Source: Tenacibaculum aquimarinum (GTDB taxonomy: Bacteria; Bacteroidota; Bacteroidia; Flavobacteriales; Flavobacteriaceae). From it: 64,000 bases of DNA. The stretch spans positions 620,001-684,000 of the forward strand of contig NZ_JAKGSC010000001.1 of assembly GCF_022478115.1 (NCBI RefSeq), written 5' to 3'. Positions within the stretch are counted from its first letter, which is position 1; every line of letters begins with the position of its first letter. Shown piece by piece: positions 44,956 through 54,913 of this stretch. A program made the translations under genes and the position numbers. The notes beneath the pieces are model-generated. The model was not told where the DNA came from and ran no database searches. It saw only the letters and a program-made list of their open reading frames with translations.

Positions 44956-46614
44956 TTAAATTCCTTTTGGTATTGCATCTATTAAGGTTTTTGTATACGT
45001 TGTTTTTGGGTTGCTATAAATAACATCTGCATCATCTATTTCTTCAACTTTCCCTTTATTCATAACTACTAGTTGATCTGCCATGTATTTTACAACAGAT
45101 AAATCATGCGAAATAAAAATATAGGTGAAGTTGAATTCTGCCTTCAACTGATTTAATAAATTTAAAACTTGCGCTTGTACTGAAACATCTAATGCAGAAA
45201 CTGACTCGTCACAAATAATAAGTTTTGGCTGCAAGGCAATGGTTCTTGCAATTCCTATTCGTTGTCGTTGTCCGCCAGAGAATTCATGTGGAAAACGATT
45301 AAAGTGTTCAGTAGATAAACCAACTTTTTCTAACAACTCTAAAACATAAGCTTTTCGTTCTTTGTTAGATGATAAGATATTATGAACTTTCATCGGTTCT
45401 AAAATTGCTTTACCAACAGAAATACGCGGATTTAAAGAAGAAAAAGGATCTTGAAATATAATTTGAATCTCTTTTCTTAATGTTTGTAATGCTAATTTTG
45501 ACAAGGAAGTAATATCTTTTTGCTTATAAAATATTTGTCCAGATGTAGCTTTTTCAAGGTGTAAAATTGTGCGCCCAAGGGTAGTTTTTCCACAGCCAGA
45601 TTCTCCAACTAAACCTAAAGTTTCACCTTCATAAATTTTGAATGAAACGTTATCTACAGCTTTTACAACCTCTTTTTTATCCAACCAAGAACCGTTAGAA
45701 ATAAAATGTTTTTCAAGATTTATAATTTCTAATAATGGTTTTTTAGCATATATTTTTTGATGAAAATTAGCACGTTCTTCATTTGTATAAATGCTAGAGT
45801 TTACTGTTTCTTCAATAAAATTTGTTACAGTTGGAAGCGTCATTAAACGCTCTTCTAAATTTGGTTTAGAATTTATAAGTGCTTTTGTATAGTTTTCTTT
45901 TGGATGTAGAAAAACTTGCTTTGCTGTGCCTTTTTCGACAACTTTTCCTTTGTACATCACAAGAACCTCATCAGCAATTTCAGAAACCAACGCCAAATCG
46001 TGCGTTATAAACAAAATACTCATTCCGTTTTCTTGTTGCAACTCTTTCAATAATAAAATTATTTCTTTTTGAACTGTAACATCTAGTGCAGTTGTAGGCT
46101 CGTCAGCAATTAAAACTTCTGGTTTGCATGCAATTGCCATGGCAATCATAACACGTTGTTTTTGTCCGCCACTAATTTGATGCGGAAACGAACTAAAAAT
46201 GGCTTCTGGTCTTGGTAATTTCACTTTCTCAAAAAGAGAAATCACCTCGTTTTTTATTTCTTTTGAAGAAAGCTGTGTATGTTTTTGTAAGATTTCTGCT
46301 ACCTGAAAACCACAAGTTAACGTTGGATTTAAAGAGCTCATAGGTTCTTGAAAAATCATGGCAATTTTGTTTCCTCTTATTTGCTGAAATTTTTTTTCAG
46401 AATAACTTAAAAGGTTATTTTCTTCAAACAAAACTTCGCCTTCAATAGTTGCCTGTTTTGGTAATAAACCTAATATTGCTAAAGAACTTACAGATTTTCC
46501 GCTTCCACTTTCTCCAACAATACCCAAAATTTTATTTTTCTGTAATTCAAAATTAAGATTATGAACAACGATATTGTTGTTAAAAGAGATTGATAATTTT
46601 TTTACTATAAGCAT
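44956..46614 (-). CDS. Fused oligopeptide-type ABC transporter ATPase (two nucleotide-binding domains)
   Basis: A 552-residue cytoplasmic protein with two ABC ATPase domains of the OppD/OppF kind in one chain, as in YejF or GsiA. Domain 1 (about 1-255): Walker A GESGSGKS, signature SGGQKQRV, Walker B VLIADEPTTALDV. Domain 2 (about 295-552): Walker A GESGCGKT, signature SGGQRQRIG, Walker B LIICDESVSALDV. An OppF-like C-terminal extension is present after each (PKENYTKALINSKP; PKTTYTKTLIDAIPKG). The permease and binding protein are not adjacent. The substrate is likely a peptide. Confidence 0.93.
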   Translation of the reverse strand: MLIVKKLSISFNNNIVVHNLNFELQKNKILGIVGESGSGKSVSSLAILGLLPKQATIEGEVLFEENNLLSYSEKKFQQIRGNKIAMIFQEPMSSLNPTLTCGFQVAEILQKHTQLSSKEIKNEVISLFEKVKLPRPEAIFSSFPHQISGGQKQRVMIAMAIACKPEVLIADEPTTALDVTVQKEIILLLKELQQENGMSILFITHDLALVSEIADEVLVMYKGKVVEKGTAKQVFLHPKENYTKALINSKPNLEERLMTLPTVTNFIEETVNSSIYTNEERANFHQKIYAKKPLLEIINLEKHFISNGSWLDKKEVVKAVDNVSFKIYEGETLGLVGESGCGKTTLGRTILHLEKATSGQIFYKQKDITSLSKLALQTLRKEIQIIFQDPFSSLNPRISVGKAILEPMKVHNILSSNKERKAYVLELLEKVGLSTEHFNRFPHEFSGGQRQRIGIARTIALQPKLIICDESVSALDVSVQAQVLNLLNQLKAEFNFTYIFISHDLSVVKYMADQLVVMNKGKVEEIDDADVIYSNPKTTYTKTLIDAIPKGI

Positions 46615-46818
46615 AGAAACAAAAGTAGTTTATAATTCTGAAATTTAAATCCTTATGAATGAATAAATAGGTGTTTTCACTATTATATTATTCGTAAAAT
46701 ATATTTATATTAGCTGTTAATTTTGTATAAAAACAATTACTTATCTATTTATTTACTTATTAAAATTGGTTTTTAGTTAAGTATTGATAATCAACTAACC
46801 ATTTAAATACGACGAATT

Positions 46819-49800
46819 ATGAAAAAAAAGTACTTTAAACATTTATTGTTTATGGTTTTTGCTGTTTTGGGAGTAGCAACATTAAGTGCTCAAAAACAAG
46901 AAGACATAAACAAAATTAAGAGTAGATATAATCTTGAAAAACTTCAAACTTTAAAAACTTCATTTAAGCAAAAAGCATCTTCAGATAAGCAAAATGCTAT
47001 ACAAATGGCACAACAACGTGGTTGGAAAACTAAATTTACTACAGAAGATGGTCGTATGTTGGAGCTGCAAAGAGTTGTTAATGGAAAACCAATTTATTAT
47101 ACAACTTTTAATGTAGATGCAGCAAAATCTACAAGAACTGATCATTTAAATAACGGAGGTTCACTAGGTTTAAACTTAATGGGACAAAATATGACGGCTC
47201 ACGTTTGGGACGGAGGTTTGGCAAGAACTTCGCATCAAGAATATGATGGAGCTGGAGGAACTAATCGTTTTTCTATTGGAGATGGTACTACAACACAGAA
47301 CTATCATTCAGGTCACGTTACAGGAACTATTATTGCATCTGGAGTAGATGCCGATGCAAAAGGAATGGCTCCTTACGCAAGCGCAGTAGGGTATGAATGG
47401 AATAATGATACGTCAGAAGCTACTACAGCTGCAGCTAATGGAATGTTAATTTCTAACCATTCTTATGGATATGCTACAAGAAATCAATTTGGACAAGTAC
47501 AATTACCACAATATTATTTTGGAGGTTATATAGATGTGTCAAGAGATTGGGATGAAATTATGTTTAATGCACCAAACTATTTAATGGTTGTTGCTGCAGG
47601 GAATGATGGAAATGATGATACTGCAAATACTAATCCAACAGGCGGATCAGGATTTGATAAATTAACAGGGCATTCAACCTCTAAAAATAATATGGTTGTT
47701 GCCAATGCAAATGACGCAAATATTGATGCAAATGGAAACTTAGTATCAGTATCAATTAACAGTTCAAGTAGTGAAGGACCAACAGATGATTTTAGAATTA
47801 AACCAGATATTACCGGAAATGGAACTGCGGTATATTCTACTTATGTAAGTAGTAATACAGCATATAGTTCAATTACAGGAACATCAATGGCATCACCAAA
47901 TGTTGCAGGATCTTTATTATTATTACAACAACATGCAAATAATGTAAATGGTTCATTTATGAAAGCGGCAACTTTAAAAGGATTGGCTTTACATACTGCA
48001 GATGACGCGGGAGCTTCTGGTCCAGATGCAGTTTTTGGATGGGGATTAATGAATACTAAAGCAGCTGCAGAAGCTATTTCTAAAAATGGAAATGAAACTC
48101 AAATAGAAGAATTAACATTAACATCAGGCCAAACATATACAATTACAGTAGATTCTGATGGTGTAAATCCTTTATTAGCATCAATTTCTTGGACTGATAG
48201 AGCAGGTACAGAGAATACAGGAACAGTAAATTCAACAACACCTGTTTTAGTAAACGATTTAGATATAAGAGTTACAAAAGGAGGAACAACAAATTTTCCT
48301 TATAAATTAACTGGTGCAACTACAAATGCAAAACAAGATAATAATGTAGATCCTTATGAAAGAGTGGATGTTGCTGGAGCAACAGGAACCTATACAATAA
48401 CAGTAACTCATAAAGGCTCTTTAACAGGTGGAAGTCAAAACTACTCTTTAGTGGTAACAGGTTTAACAGGAACACCAGTTGTTTGTAATGCAACTGTACC
48501 AACAGGAGTAAACGCAACAAACGTTTCTGCAACAGGAGCTACTATTTCTTGGGATGCCCTTCCAGCAGCAACTTACGATGTTCGTTACAGAGTTTCGGGA
48601 ACATCTACTTGGACAACAAACGCTGTAAATGGATCTTCTACAGTTTTAAGCGGATTGTCTGCTACAACTTCTTATGAAGTTCAAGTACGTAGTAAATGTG
48701 ATACAGGTAATTCAGCTTATACTAGTTCAGCAAACTTTACAACACCAGAAGTACAACTTAATTACTGTGATTCAAATGGAAATAGTGTTGCAGATGAATA
48801 TATAAGCAATGTGCAAATAGGTAGTATAAATAATACTTCTGGAGCAGCATCAAGTGGTTATGCTGATTATTCTTCAGTAAGTACAAATTTAACAAAAGGA
48901 GCATCTGCTACAATAACTATAACTCCAACTTGGACGGGTACTCTTTATAACGAAGGTTATGGAGTGTTTATAGATTACAATAAAGATGGAGATTTCTCTG
49001 ATAGTGGAGAAACGGTTTGGACAAAAACAGCATCACAAACAACACCTGTTAGTGGTTCATTTACTGTACCAACAAGTGCTATTACAGGAGCAACAAGAAT
49101 GCGTGTTGTTATGCAGTATAATGCAGTTCCATCTTCGTGTGGTTCTTATAGTTATGGTGAAACAGAAGATTATACAGTAAATTTAGTTGGAGGAACTTCT
49201 GATACAACAGCACCAGTAATTACGCTTAATGGATCTGCAACTATGAATATAGATCAAGGTGATTCATTTACAGATCCAGGAGCAACAGCTTCTGACAATT
49301 TAGATGGAGATTTAACAACAAGTATTGTTGTAACAGGAACAGTAAATTCATCTGTTGTAGGAACATATACATTAAATTATAATGTAAGTGATGCGGCTGG
49401 AAATACAGCAACACAGGTTTCTAGGACAGTAAATGTAAATGCTGTGGCAGATACTACAGCGCCAATTATTACACTTAATGGTTCTTCAACTATGAATTTA
49501 AATGTTGGAGATTCATTTACAGATCCAGGAGCAACAGCAACGGATAATGTTGATGGAGACTTAACATCAAGTATTGTTGTAACAGGAACCGTAAATACTG
49601 CATTAGCAGGAACGTACACATTAAATTATAATGTAAGTGATACAGCTGGAAATGCTGCTACTCAAGTTTCACGAACGGTAAATGTAAATGAACCAGTGGC
49701 AGATACCACAGCGCCAGTAATTACATTAAATGGTTCTTCAACTATCAATTTAATTGTTGGAGACTCATTTACAGATCCAGGAGCAACAGCAACGGATAAT

Positions 49801-51006
49801 GTTGATGGAGACTTAACATCAAGTATTGTTGTAACAGGAACCGTAAATACTGCATCAGCTGGAATGTACACATTAAATTATAATGTAAGTGATGCAGCTG
49901 GAAATGCAGCAACACAAGTTACTAGAACAGTAAATGTTGATGAGCCAGCTGGAGATACAGAAGCACCAACGGTTCCAACAAATTTAGTGGCGTCTAATAT
50001 TACAGAAACAACAGCTACCTTATCTTGGAATGCTTCTTCAGATAATGTTGGTGTAACAGCTTATGAAGTGTTTAGTAATGGATCAAGTATTGGTACTGTT
50101 ACTAGTACAGGAGCAAATATTACAGGTTTAACAGCTAATACAAGTTATTCTTATACAGTAAGAGCAAATGATGCAGCTGGAAATAGTTCTGCAAACAGTA
50201 ATACTGCATCATTTACAACGCCAGGAGGTTCTGGAGGTTCAACTACAGTTTTACACGAAGGTTTCTTTGAAACTGGCTGGGACGGTTGGTCAGATGGAGG
50301 ATCAGATTGTGCTAGATATTCAGGTTCTCGTTCTTTTGAAGGGAATAGATCTATTCGTTTAAGAGATAATTCTGGTACAGCATCAGCAATGACATCACAA
50401 TCATTCAACTTAACAAGTTACGATCAAGTTGAGGTTACGTTCTATTTCTATTCTTTTTCAATGGAAAATAATGAAGATTTTTGGTTACGTTTTTATAATG
50501 GATCATCATGGACAACAGTAGGTTATTGGGCTAGAGGAACTTCATTTCAGAATAATAACTTCTATTCTGCAACAGTTACTTTAAATAGTACAGATGTTAA
50601 TTTTGCGAGTAATTCTGCTTTTAGATTCCAAAATGATGCAAGTGGTAATGCAGATCATATTTATATAGATCAAGTTACAATTACAGGGATTGTAGGTAAC
50701 GGTGGAAACGCTGCAAACTCTATAAATATGATTGCGGGATATTCTAATTTTTCAGATACATCAAGTTCAGATTTTGAAGGAGATACTATGTTATATCCAA
50801 ATCCTGCAGTTGATATTATTAATATCAACCCTAATTTTGGAGCAATTCAATCAAAGTATAGAATTACTAACTTATTAGGGCAAGTAATTACTTCTGGATC
50901 GATTAGAAATAATTCTATAAATGTAAGTGCTCTTAAAACAGGGGTTTACTTATTAGAATTAACTGATGACGAAGAAACATTTACAACCAAGTTTGTGAAA
51001 AAGTAA
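46819..51006 (+). CDS. T9SS-secreted subtilisin-like protease with triple Ig-like repeats
   Basis: A 1395-residue S8-family protease. Signal peptide MKKKYFKHLLFMVFAVLG; a prodomain-like segment to about residue 100; catalytic triad Asp131 (AHVWDGG), His166 (HSGHVTGTI) and Ser356 (GTSMASP). A jelly-roll domain (about 430-570) resembles the KP-43 subtilase tail. Then come fibronectin III, a GEVED domain (ends GETEDYTV), three DUF5011-type Ig-like repeats (about 795-1045), another fibronectin III, a carbohydrate-binding-like beta-sandwich (about 1145-1290), and a T9SS type A signal (DTMLYPNPAVDIININ). Likely released or surface-bound and digests protein. Tandem paralogue follows. Confidence 0.93.
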   Translation: MKKKYFKHLLFMVFAVLGVATLSAQKQEDINKIKSRYNLEKLQTLKTSFKQKASSDKQNAIQMAQQRGWKTKFTTEDGRMLELQRVVNGKPIYYTTFNVDAAKSTRTDHLNNGGSLGLNLMGQNMTAHVWDGGLARTSHQEYDGAGGTNRFSIGDGTTTQNYHSGHVTGTIIASGVDADAKGMAPYASAVGYEWNNDTSEATTAAANGMLISNHSYGYATRNQFGQVQLPQYYFGGYIDVSRDWDEIMFNAPNYLMVVAAGNDGNDDTANTNPTGGSGFDKLTGHSTSKNNMVVANANDANIDANGNLVSVSINSSSSEGPTDDFRIKPDITGNGTAVYSTYVSSNTAYSSITGTSMASPNVAGSLLLLQQHANNVNGSFMKAATLKGLALHTADDAGASGPDAVFGWGLMNTKAAAEAISKNGNETQIEELTLTSGQTYTITVDSDGVNPLLASISWTDRAGTENTGTVNSTTPVLVNDLDIRVTKGGTTNFPYKLTGATTNAKQDNNVDPYERVDVAGATGTYTITVTHKGSLTGGSQNYSLVVTGLTGTPVVCNATVPTGVNATNVSATGATISWDALPAATYDVRYRVSGTSTWTTNAVNGSSTVLSGLSATTSYEVQVRSKCDTGNSAYTSSANFTTPEVQLNYCDSNGNSVADEYISNVQIGSINNTSGAASSGYADYSSVSTNLTKGASATITITPTWTGTLYNEGYGVFIDYNKDGDFSDSGETVWTKTASQTTPVSGSFTVPTSAITGATRMRVVMQYNAVPSSCGSYSYGETEDYTVNLVGGTSDTTAPVITLNGSATMNIDQGDSFTDPGATASDNLDGDLTTSIVVTGTVNSSVVGTYTLNYNVSDAAGNTATQVSRTVNVNAVADTTAPIITLNGSSTMNLNVGDSFTDPGATATDNVDGDLTSSIVVTGTVNTALAGTYTLNYNVSDTAGNAATQVSRTVNVNEPVADTTAPVITLNGSSTINLIVGDSFTDPGATATDNVDGDLTSSIVVTGTVNTASAGMYTLNYNVSDAAGNAATQVTRTVNVDEPAGDTEAPTVPTNLVASNITETTATLSWNASSDNVGVTAYEVFSNGSSIGTVTSTGANITGLTANTSYSYTVRANDAAGNSSANSNTASFTTPGGSGGSTTVLHEGFFETGWDGWSDGGSDCARYSGSRSFEGNRSIRLRDNSGTASAMTSQSFNLTSYDQVEVTFYFYSFSMENNEDFWLRFYNGSSWTTVGYWARGTSFQNNNFYSATVTLNSTDVNFASNSAFRFQNDASGNADHIYIDQVTITGIVGNGGNAANSINMIAGYSNFSDTSSSDFEGDTMLYPNPAVDIININPNFGAIQSKYRITNLLGQVITSGSIRNNSINVSALKTGVYLLELTDDEETFTTKFVKK
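49201..49953 (+). repeat. Three tandem ~250-bp repeats encoding DUF5011-type domains
   Basis: Units start at 49201, 49450 and 49702, with a period of 249-252 bases, all in frame. Units 2 and 3 share an identical 91-base block (49513-49603 and 49765-49855), so this part has expanded or been homogenised recently. Unit 1 is more diverged. Confidence 0.9.
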
Positions 51007-51030
51007 TATTAACTTGACACTTTTAATTTT

Positions 51031-51056
51031 AAACCTCGAGCAGCTGCTCGAGGTTT
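51031..51056. terminator. Rho-independent terminator after the first S8 protease
   Basis: A perfect 26-base palindrome (arms AAACCTCGAGCAG) followed by a T-run, 24 bases after the protease stop. The terminator after the second protease has nearly the same stem. Confidence 0.92.
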
Positions 51057-51094
51057 TTTTATTTCATTTTTTTTAAAGCTATTTACATAAAATT

Positions 51095-51124
51095 TTGATA
51101 TGTTTAATATTATTGTATATTTGC
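51095..51124 (+). promoter_or_regulatory. Promoter of the second S8 protease gene
   Basis: TTG at 51095-51097, an 18-base spacer and TATATTTGC at 51116-51124, an exact flavobacterial TTG-N18-TAnnTTTGC promoter. It predicts a 5' untranslated region of about 80 bases and independent expression of the second copy. Confidence 0.7.
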
Positions 51125-51211
51125 TATCACTTTAATAAAATTTTAAGAAATTTTAAGAAATTATTATTAAAACTATTTTTTTATTAAAATTAACCCTTTA
51201 ATCCCCCAATT

Positions 51212-54200
51212 ATGAGAAAAAAGTACTTTAAAAATGCTTTGTTTTTCTCTCTTGCCCTTATGGGAGCAACTGTAATTAGTGCTCAAAATAAACAAGAGGT
51301 AAACAAAATCAAGAGTAGGTATAATCTTGAAAAACTACAAAAACTTGAAAACTCCTTCAAAAAAAAATCATCAACAGTAAAACAAGAAGCAATAGAAATT
51401 GCACGTCAAAAAGGTTGGAAAACTAAGTTTACCACACAAGACGGACGTATGTTGGAATTACAAAAAGTAGTAAATGGTAAGCCAATTTATTACACCACAT
51501 TTAATGTTGCTGCAGCAAAATCTACAAGAACAGACCATTTAAATAATGGAGGTTCATTAGGTTTAAACCTAATGGGTCAAAATATGACAGCTCACGTTTG
51601 GGATGGTGGCTTGGCTAGAGCTTCGCATCAAGAATATGATGGAGCTGGAGGAAGTAACCGTTTCTCTATTGGAGATGGAACAACAGCTTTACATTACCAT
51701 TCTGCTCACGTAACCGGGACAATTATGGCTTCAGGTGTTGTTGCAAATGCAAAAGGTATGGCACCACACGCAAAAGCAGTTGGCTACGATTGGAATAATG
51801 ACACTTCTGAAGCTACAAGTGCTGCATCTAACGGAATGTTAGTTTCTAATCATTCTTATGGTTTTGCAGCAAGAAACCAACAAGGACAACCACAGCTTCC
51901 AGATTATTATTTTGGAGGATATATTACTGATTCTAGAGATTGGGATAACATTATGTTTAATGCACCAAACTATTTAATGGTTGTTGCTGCAGGAAATGAT
52001 GGAAATGATAATTCTGCAAATGGGGCTCCATTAGCTGGAAATTCTTCTTATGATAAACTATCAGGTCATGCAACTGCAAAAAATGGTTTAGTTGTGGCAA
52101 ATGCAAATGATGCTAATATTGATGCAAATGGAAACTTAATTTCAGTTACTATCAATAGTTCAAGTAGTGAAGGACCAACAGATGATTATCGTATAAAACC
52201 AGATATTACTGGAAACGGTACTTCAGTTTATTCTACCTATGAATCTAGTAATACTGCTTACAACAGTATTACGGGAACCTCAATGGCATCACCAAATGTT
52301 GCGGGTTCGTTAATTTTATTACAACAACATGCTAATAATGTAAATGGTTCGTTTATGAAAGCTGCTACTTTAAAAGGATTAGCTCTTCATACTGCAGATG
52401 ATGCAGGATCAAATGGTCCAGATGCAGTATTTGGTTGGGGTTTAATGAACACTAAAAGAGCAGCAGAAGCAATTACAGAAAATGGAAATGAATCTAAAAT
52501 TGAAGAATTAACTTTAACAAGTGGTCAATCTTATCAAATTACTGTAGATTCCGATGGAGTTAGTGATTTAATGGCTTCAATTTCTTGGACAGACAGAGCA
52601 GGAACAGCTTCAACAGCTACAAATTCTACTTCTTCAGTTTTAGTAAACGATTTAGATATTAGAGTTTCTAAAAGCGGAACAAATTATACACCTTGGAGAT
52701 TAACAGGGGTTACAACCAATGGTAAAGGAGACAACACTAAAGACCCTTATGAAAGAGTAGATGTTGCTAATGCTTCAGGAACATATACAATAACAGTTAC
52801 ACATAAAGGTTCTTTAACAGGCGGAAGTCAAAATTATTCTTTAATAGTTACTGGTTTATCAGCAACTCCAGTTGTTTGTAATGCTACAACACCTACAAAT
52901 ATTACTATTGACGGATTTGGTTCTTCAACCGCTTCTATTTCTTGGAATGCTGTAACAGGAACTTCTTATGACTTTAGATATCGTCAAACAGGAACTTCTA
53001 CTTGGACAACATTTGCTGTTGCAGGAACTTCTACTTCTTTATCAGTATTATCACCTCAAACTTCTTATGAAGTACAGGTAAGAAGTAAATGTCCAGATAA
53101 TACTACATCTTCATATTCTAGTTCTGTGAGTTTTACTACTACAGAAGTTCAACTTAATTACTGTGATTCAAACGGAAATAGTGTTGCAGATGAATATATA
53201 AGTAAAGTTGTTCTTGGAAGTATTAATAATACAACAGGAGCTTCATCAAGCGGGTATGCGGATTATTCTTCATTAAGCACTAATTTAACTAAGGGTACTT
53301 CTTCAACAATAACAATAACGCCAACCTGGACAGGAACTTTATATAATGAAGGTTATGCTGTATTTATTGACTACAATAAAGATGGAGATTTTTCTGATAG
53401 TGGAGAAACTGTTTGGGCAAAAACTGCATCGCAAACTACACCGGTTAGCGGTTCTTTTACAGTGCCAACATCTGCAGTAACCGGTTCTACAAGAATGCGT
53501 GTTGTTATGCAATATAATGCAGTTCCATCTGCATGTGGTTCTTATAATTATGGAGAAACAGAAGACTATACCGTAAATTTAGTTGGAGGAACTGCAGATA
53601 CTATTGCGCCAGTTATAACGCTTAACGGTTCTTCAACAATGAATTTAACAGTTGGAGATTCATTTACAGATCCAGGAGCTACAGCTTCAGATAATTTAGA
53701 TGGAAATTTAACGTCTAGTATTGTTACAACAGGATCCGTAAATACATCTTCTGCAGGTACATATACTTTAAACTATAATGTAAGTGATGCCGCAGGAAAT
53801 GCAGCAACTCAAGTTAGTAGAACTGTTAATGTTAATGCAGATACACAAGCACCAACTGCACCAACAAGTTTATCAGCTTCTAATGTAACGCAAACAACTG
53901 CTACTTTAACTTGGTCTGCTTCTACAGATAATGTAGGTGTAACAGGATATGAAGTATTTAGTGGAGGTACAAGTATTGGAACAGTAACAGGAACATCTGC
54001 AAATATTACCGGTTTAACTGCAGATACATCTTATTCTTATACTGTAAATGCAAAAGATGCAGCAGGAAATACATCAAATTCAAGTAATACAGTAACTTTT
54101 ACAACCTCAGGAAGTCAAGTTTCTTATTGTGCTTCAAAAGGAAATAGAGTTACCTATGAATGGATTGATAATGTTGAGTTAGGAGGAATGACAAATGCAT

Positions 54201-54847
54201 CTGGAGCAAATGCTGGATATGGAGATTTCACCTCTAAAACAGCAACACTTGTTCAAGGAAGTGGAACTAACGGAATGGTTGTTAGCGCAGGATTTGCAAG
54301 TACAACTTACACAGAACATTGGGCAGTTTGGATTGATTTTAATCAAGACGGAACATTTGATGATAATGAAAAAGTTGTTTCTGGATCTTCTTCAAGCGCA
54401 GATAATTTATCTGCAAATGTAGCGGTGCCAGCAAATGCAACTTTAGGACAAACAAGAATGCGTGTTTCAATGAAATACAATTCAGCACAAACAGCTTGTG
54501 AAACTTTTGCAGACGGAGAAGTAGAAGACTATACGGTAAACATTATATCGTCATCATCGTCATCAACATATTATACAACTTTCTCTGATCCAAAAGGAGA
54601 TCCTTTAGGAAACGAAGCTTCATTAAAATTGACAGCTTATCCAAATCCAGCAACTAATTATATTCAAGTTAAATACGGAAGAAATAAAGATTTAACTTAT
54701 CGTATGATTAATACAATTGGTAGGGTTGTTAAAAAAGGAAAAATTACTAGCAGTACTATTGATGTAAGTGACTTACAAAGAGGTATGTACATTATAGAAG
54801 TTAATGATGGTCAAAAATCAGTAACATCTAAATTAGTAAAGAAATAA
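51212..54847 (+). CDS. T9SS-secreted subtilisin-like protease, paralogue with two GEVED domains
   Basis: A 1211-residue tandem paralogue of the upstream protease, nearly the same through the signal peptide, prodomain and S8 domain. The triad is Asp131, His166 and Ser357 (GTSMASP). The architecture is then jelly-roll domain, fibronectin III, GEVED domain (GETEDYTV), only one DUF5011-type repeat, fibronectin III, a second GEVED domain (about 970-1110, ends GEVEDYTV) that replaces the beta-sandwich of the first copy, and a T9SS type A signal ([16 protein letters not shown]). The swapped tails suggest the same protease core aimed at different surfaces or substrates. Confidence 0.93.
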   Translation: MRKKYFKNALFFSLALMGATVISAQNKQEVNKIKSRYNLEKLQKLENSFKKKSSTVKQEAIEIARQKGWKTKFTTQDGRMLELQKVVNGKPIYYTTFNVAAAKSTRTDHLNNGGSLGLNLMGQNMTAHVWDGGLARASHQEYDGAGGSNRFSIGDGTTALHYHSAHVTGTIMASGVVANAKGMAPHAKAVGYDWNNDTSEATSAASNGMLVSNHSYGFAARNQQGQPQLPDYYFGGYITDSRDWDNIMFNAPNYLMVVAAGNDGNDNSANGAPLAGNSSYDKLSGHATAKNGLVVANANDANIDANGNLISVTINSSSSEGPTDDYRIKPDITGNGTSVYSTYESSNTAYNSITGTSMASPNVAGSLILLQQHANNVNGSFMKAATLKGLALHTADDAGSNGPDAVFGWGLMNTKRAAEAITENGNESKIEELTLTSGQSYQITVDSDGVSDLMASISWTDRAGTASTATNSTSSVLVNDLDIRVSKSGTNYTPWRLTGVTTNGKGDNTKDPYERVDVANASGTYTITVTHKGSLTGGSQNYSLIVTGLSATPVVCNATTPTNITIDGFGSSTASISWNAVTGTSYDFRYRQTGTSTWTTFAVAGTSTSLSVLSPQTSYEVQVRSKCPDNTTSSYSSSVSFTTTEVQLNYCDSNGNSVADEYISKVVLGSINNTTGASSSGYADYSSLSTNLTKGTSSTITITPTWTGTLYNEGYAVFIDYNKDGDFSDSGETVWAKTASQTTPVSGSFTVPTSAVTGSTRMRVVMQYNAVPSACGSYNYGETEDYTVNLVGGTADTIAPVITLNGSSTMNLTVGDSFTDPGATASDNLDGNLTSSIVTTGSVNTSSAGTYTLNYNVSDAAGNAATQVSRTVNVNADTQAPTAPTSLSASNVTQTTATLTWSASTDNVGVTGYEVFSGGTSIGTVTGTSANITGLTADTSYSYTVNAKDAAGNTSNSSNTVTFTTSGSQVSYCASKGNRVTYEWIDNVELGGMTNASGANAGYGDFTSKTATLVQGSGTNGMVVSAGFASTTYTEHWAVWIDFNQDGTFDDNEKVVSGSSSSADNLSANVAVPANATLGQTRMRVSMKYNSAQTACETFADGEVEDYTVNIISSSSSSTYYTTFSDPKGDPLGNEASLKLTAYPNPATNYIQVKYGRNKDLTYRMINTIGRVVKKGKITSSTIDVSDLQRGMYIIEVNDGQKSVTSKLVKK

Positions 54848-54869
54848 AAAAAGTAATAATTCAAATTTT

Positions 54870-54895
54870 AAACCTCGAGCATTTGCTCGGGGTTT
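54870..54895 (+). terminator. Terminator after the second S8 protease, overlapping the next promoter
   Basis: Eleven-base arms AAACCTCGAGC / GCTCGGGGTTT (one T-G wobble pair) with a 4-base loop, followed by T residues. A TTG at 54883-54885 in the loop and descending arm is placed as the -33 element of the ABC-F gene promoter. Confidence 0.88.
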
Positions 54896-54909
54896 TTTAG
54901 TTACTTTTG
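54883..54909 (+). promoter_or_regulatory. Candidate promoter of the ABC-F gene
   Basis: TTG at 54883-54885, a 16-base spacer and TACTTTTG at 54902-54909. The ATG at 54914 is 4 bases after the -7 box, so the message may be leaderless. The spacer is at the short end of the known range. Confidence 0.5.
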
Positions 54910-54913
54910 GCAC

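Noticed and set aside
49201..49953. Regular repeats that could be read as a CRISPR-like array
   Set aside because: The period is about 250 bases, in frame within a protease gene, with conserved protein sequence; no short direct repeats or spacers and no cas genes.
51031..51056. A 26-base perfect palindrome with a CTCGAG core, possibly a protein site
   Set aside because: Located right after a stop codon and followed by a T-run; the next gene has a similar one in the same place, so it is a terminator.
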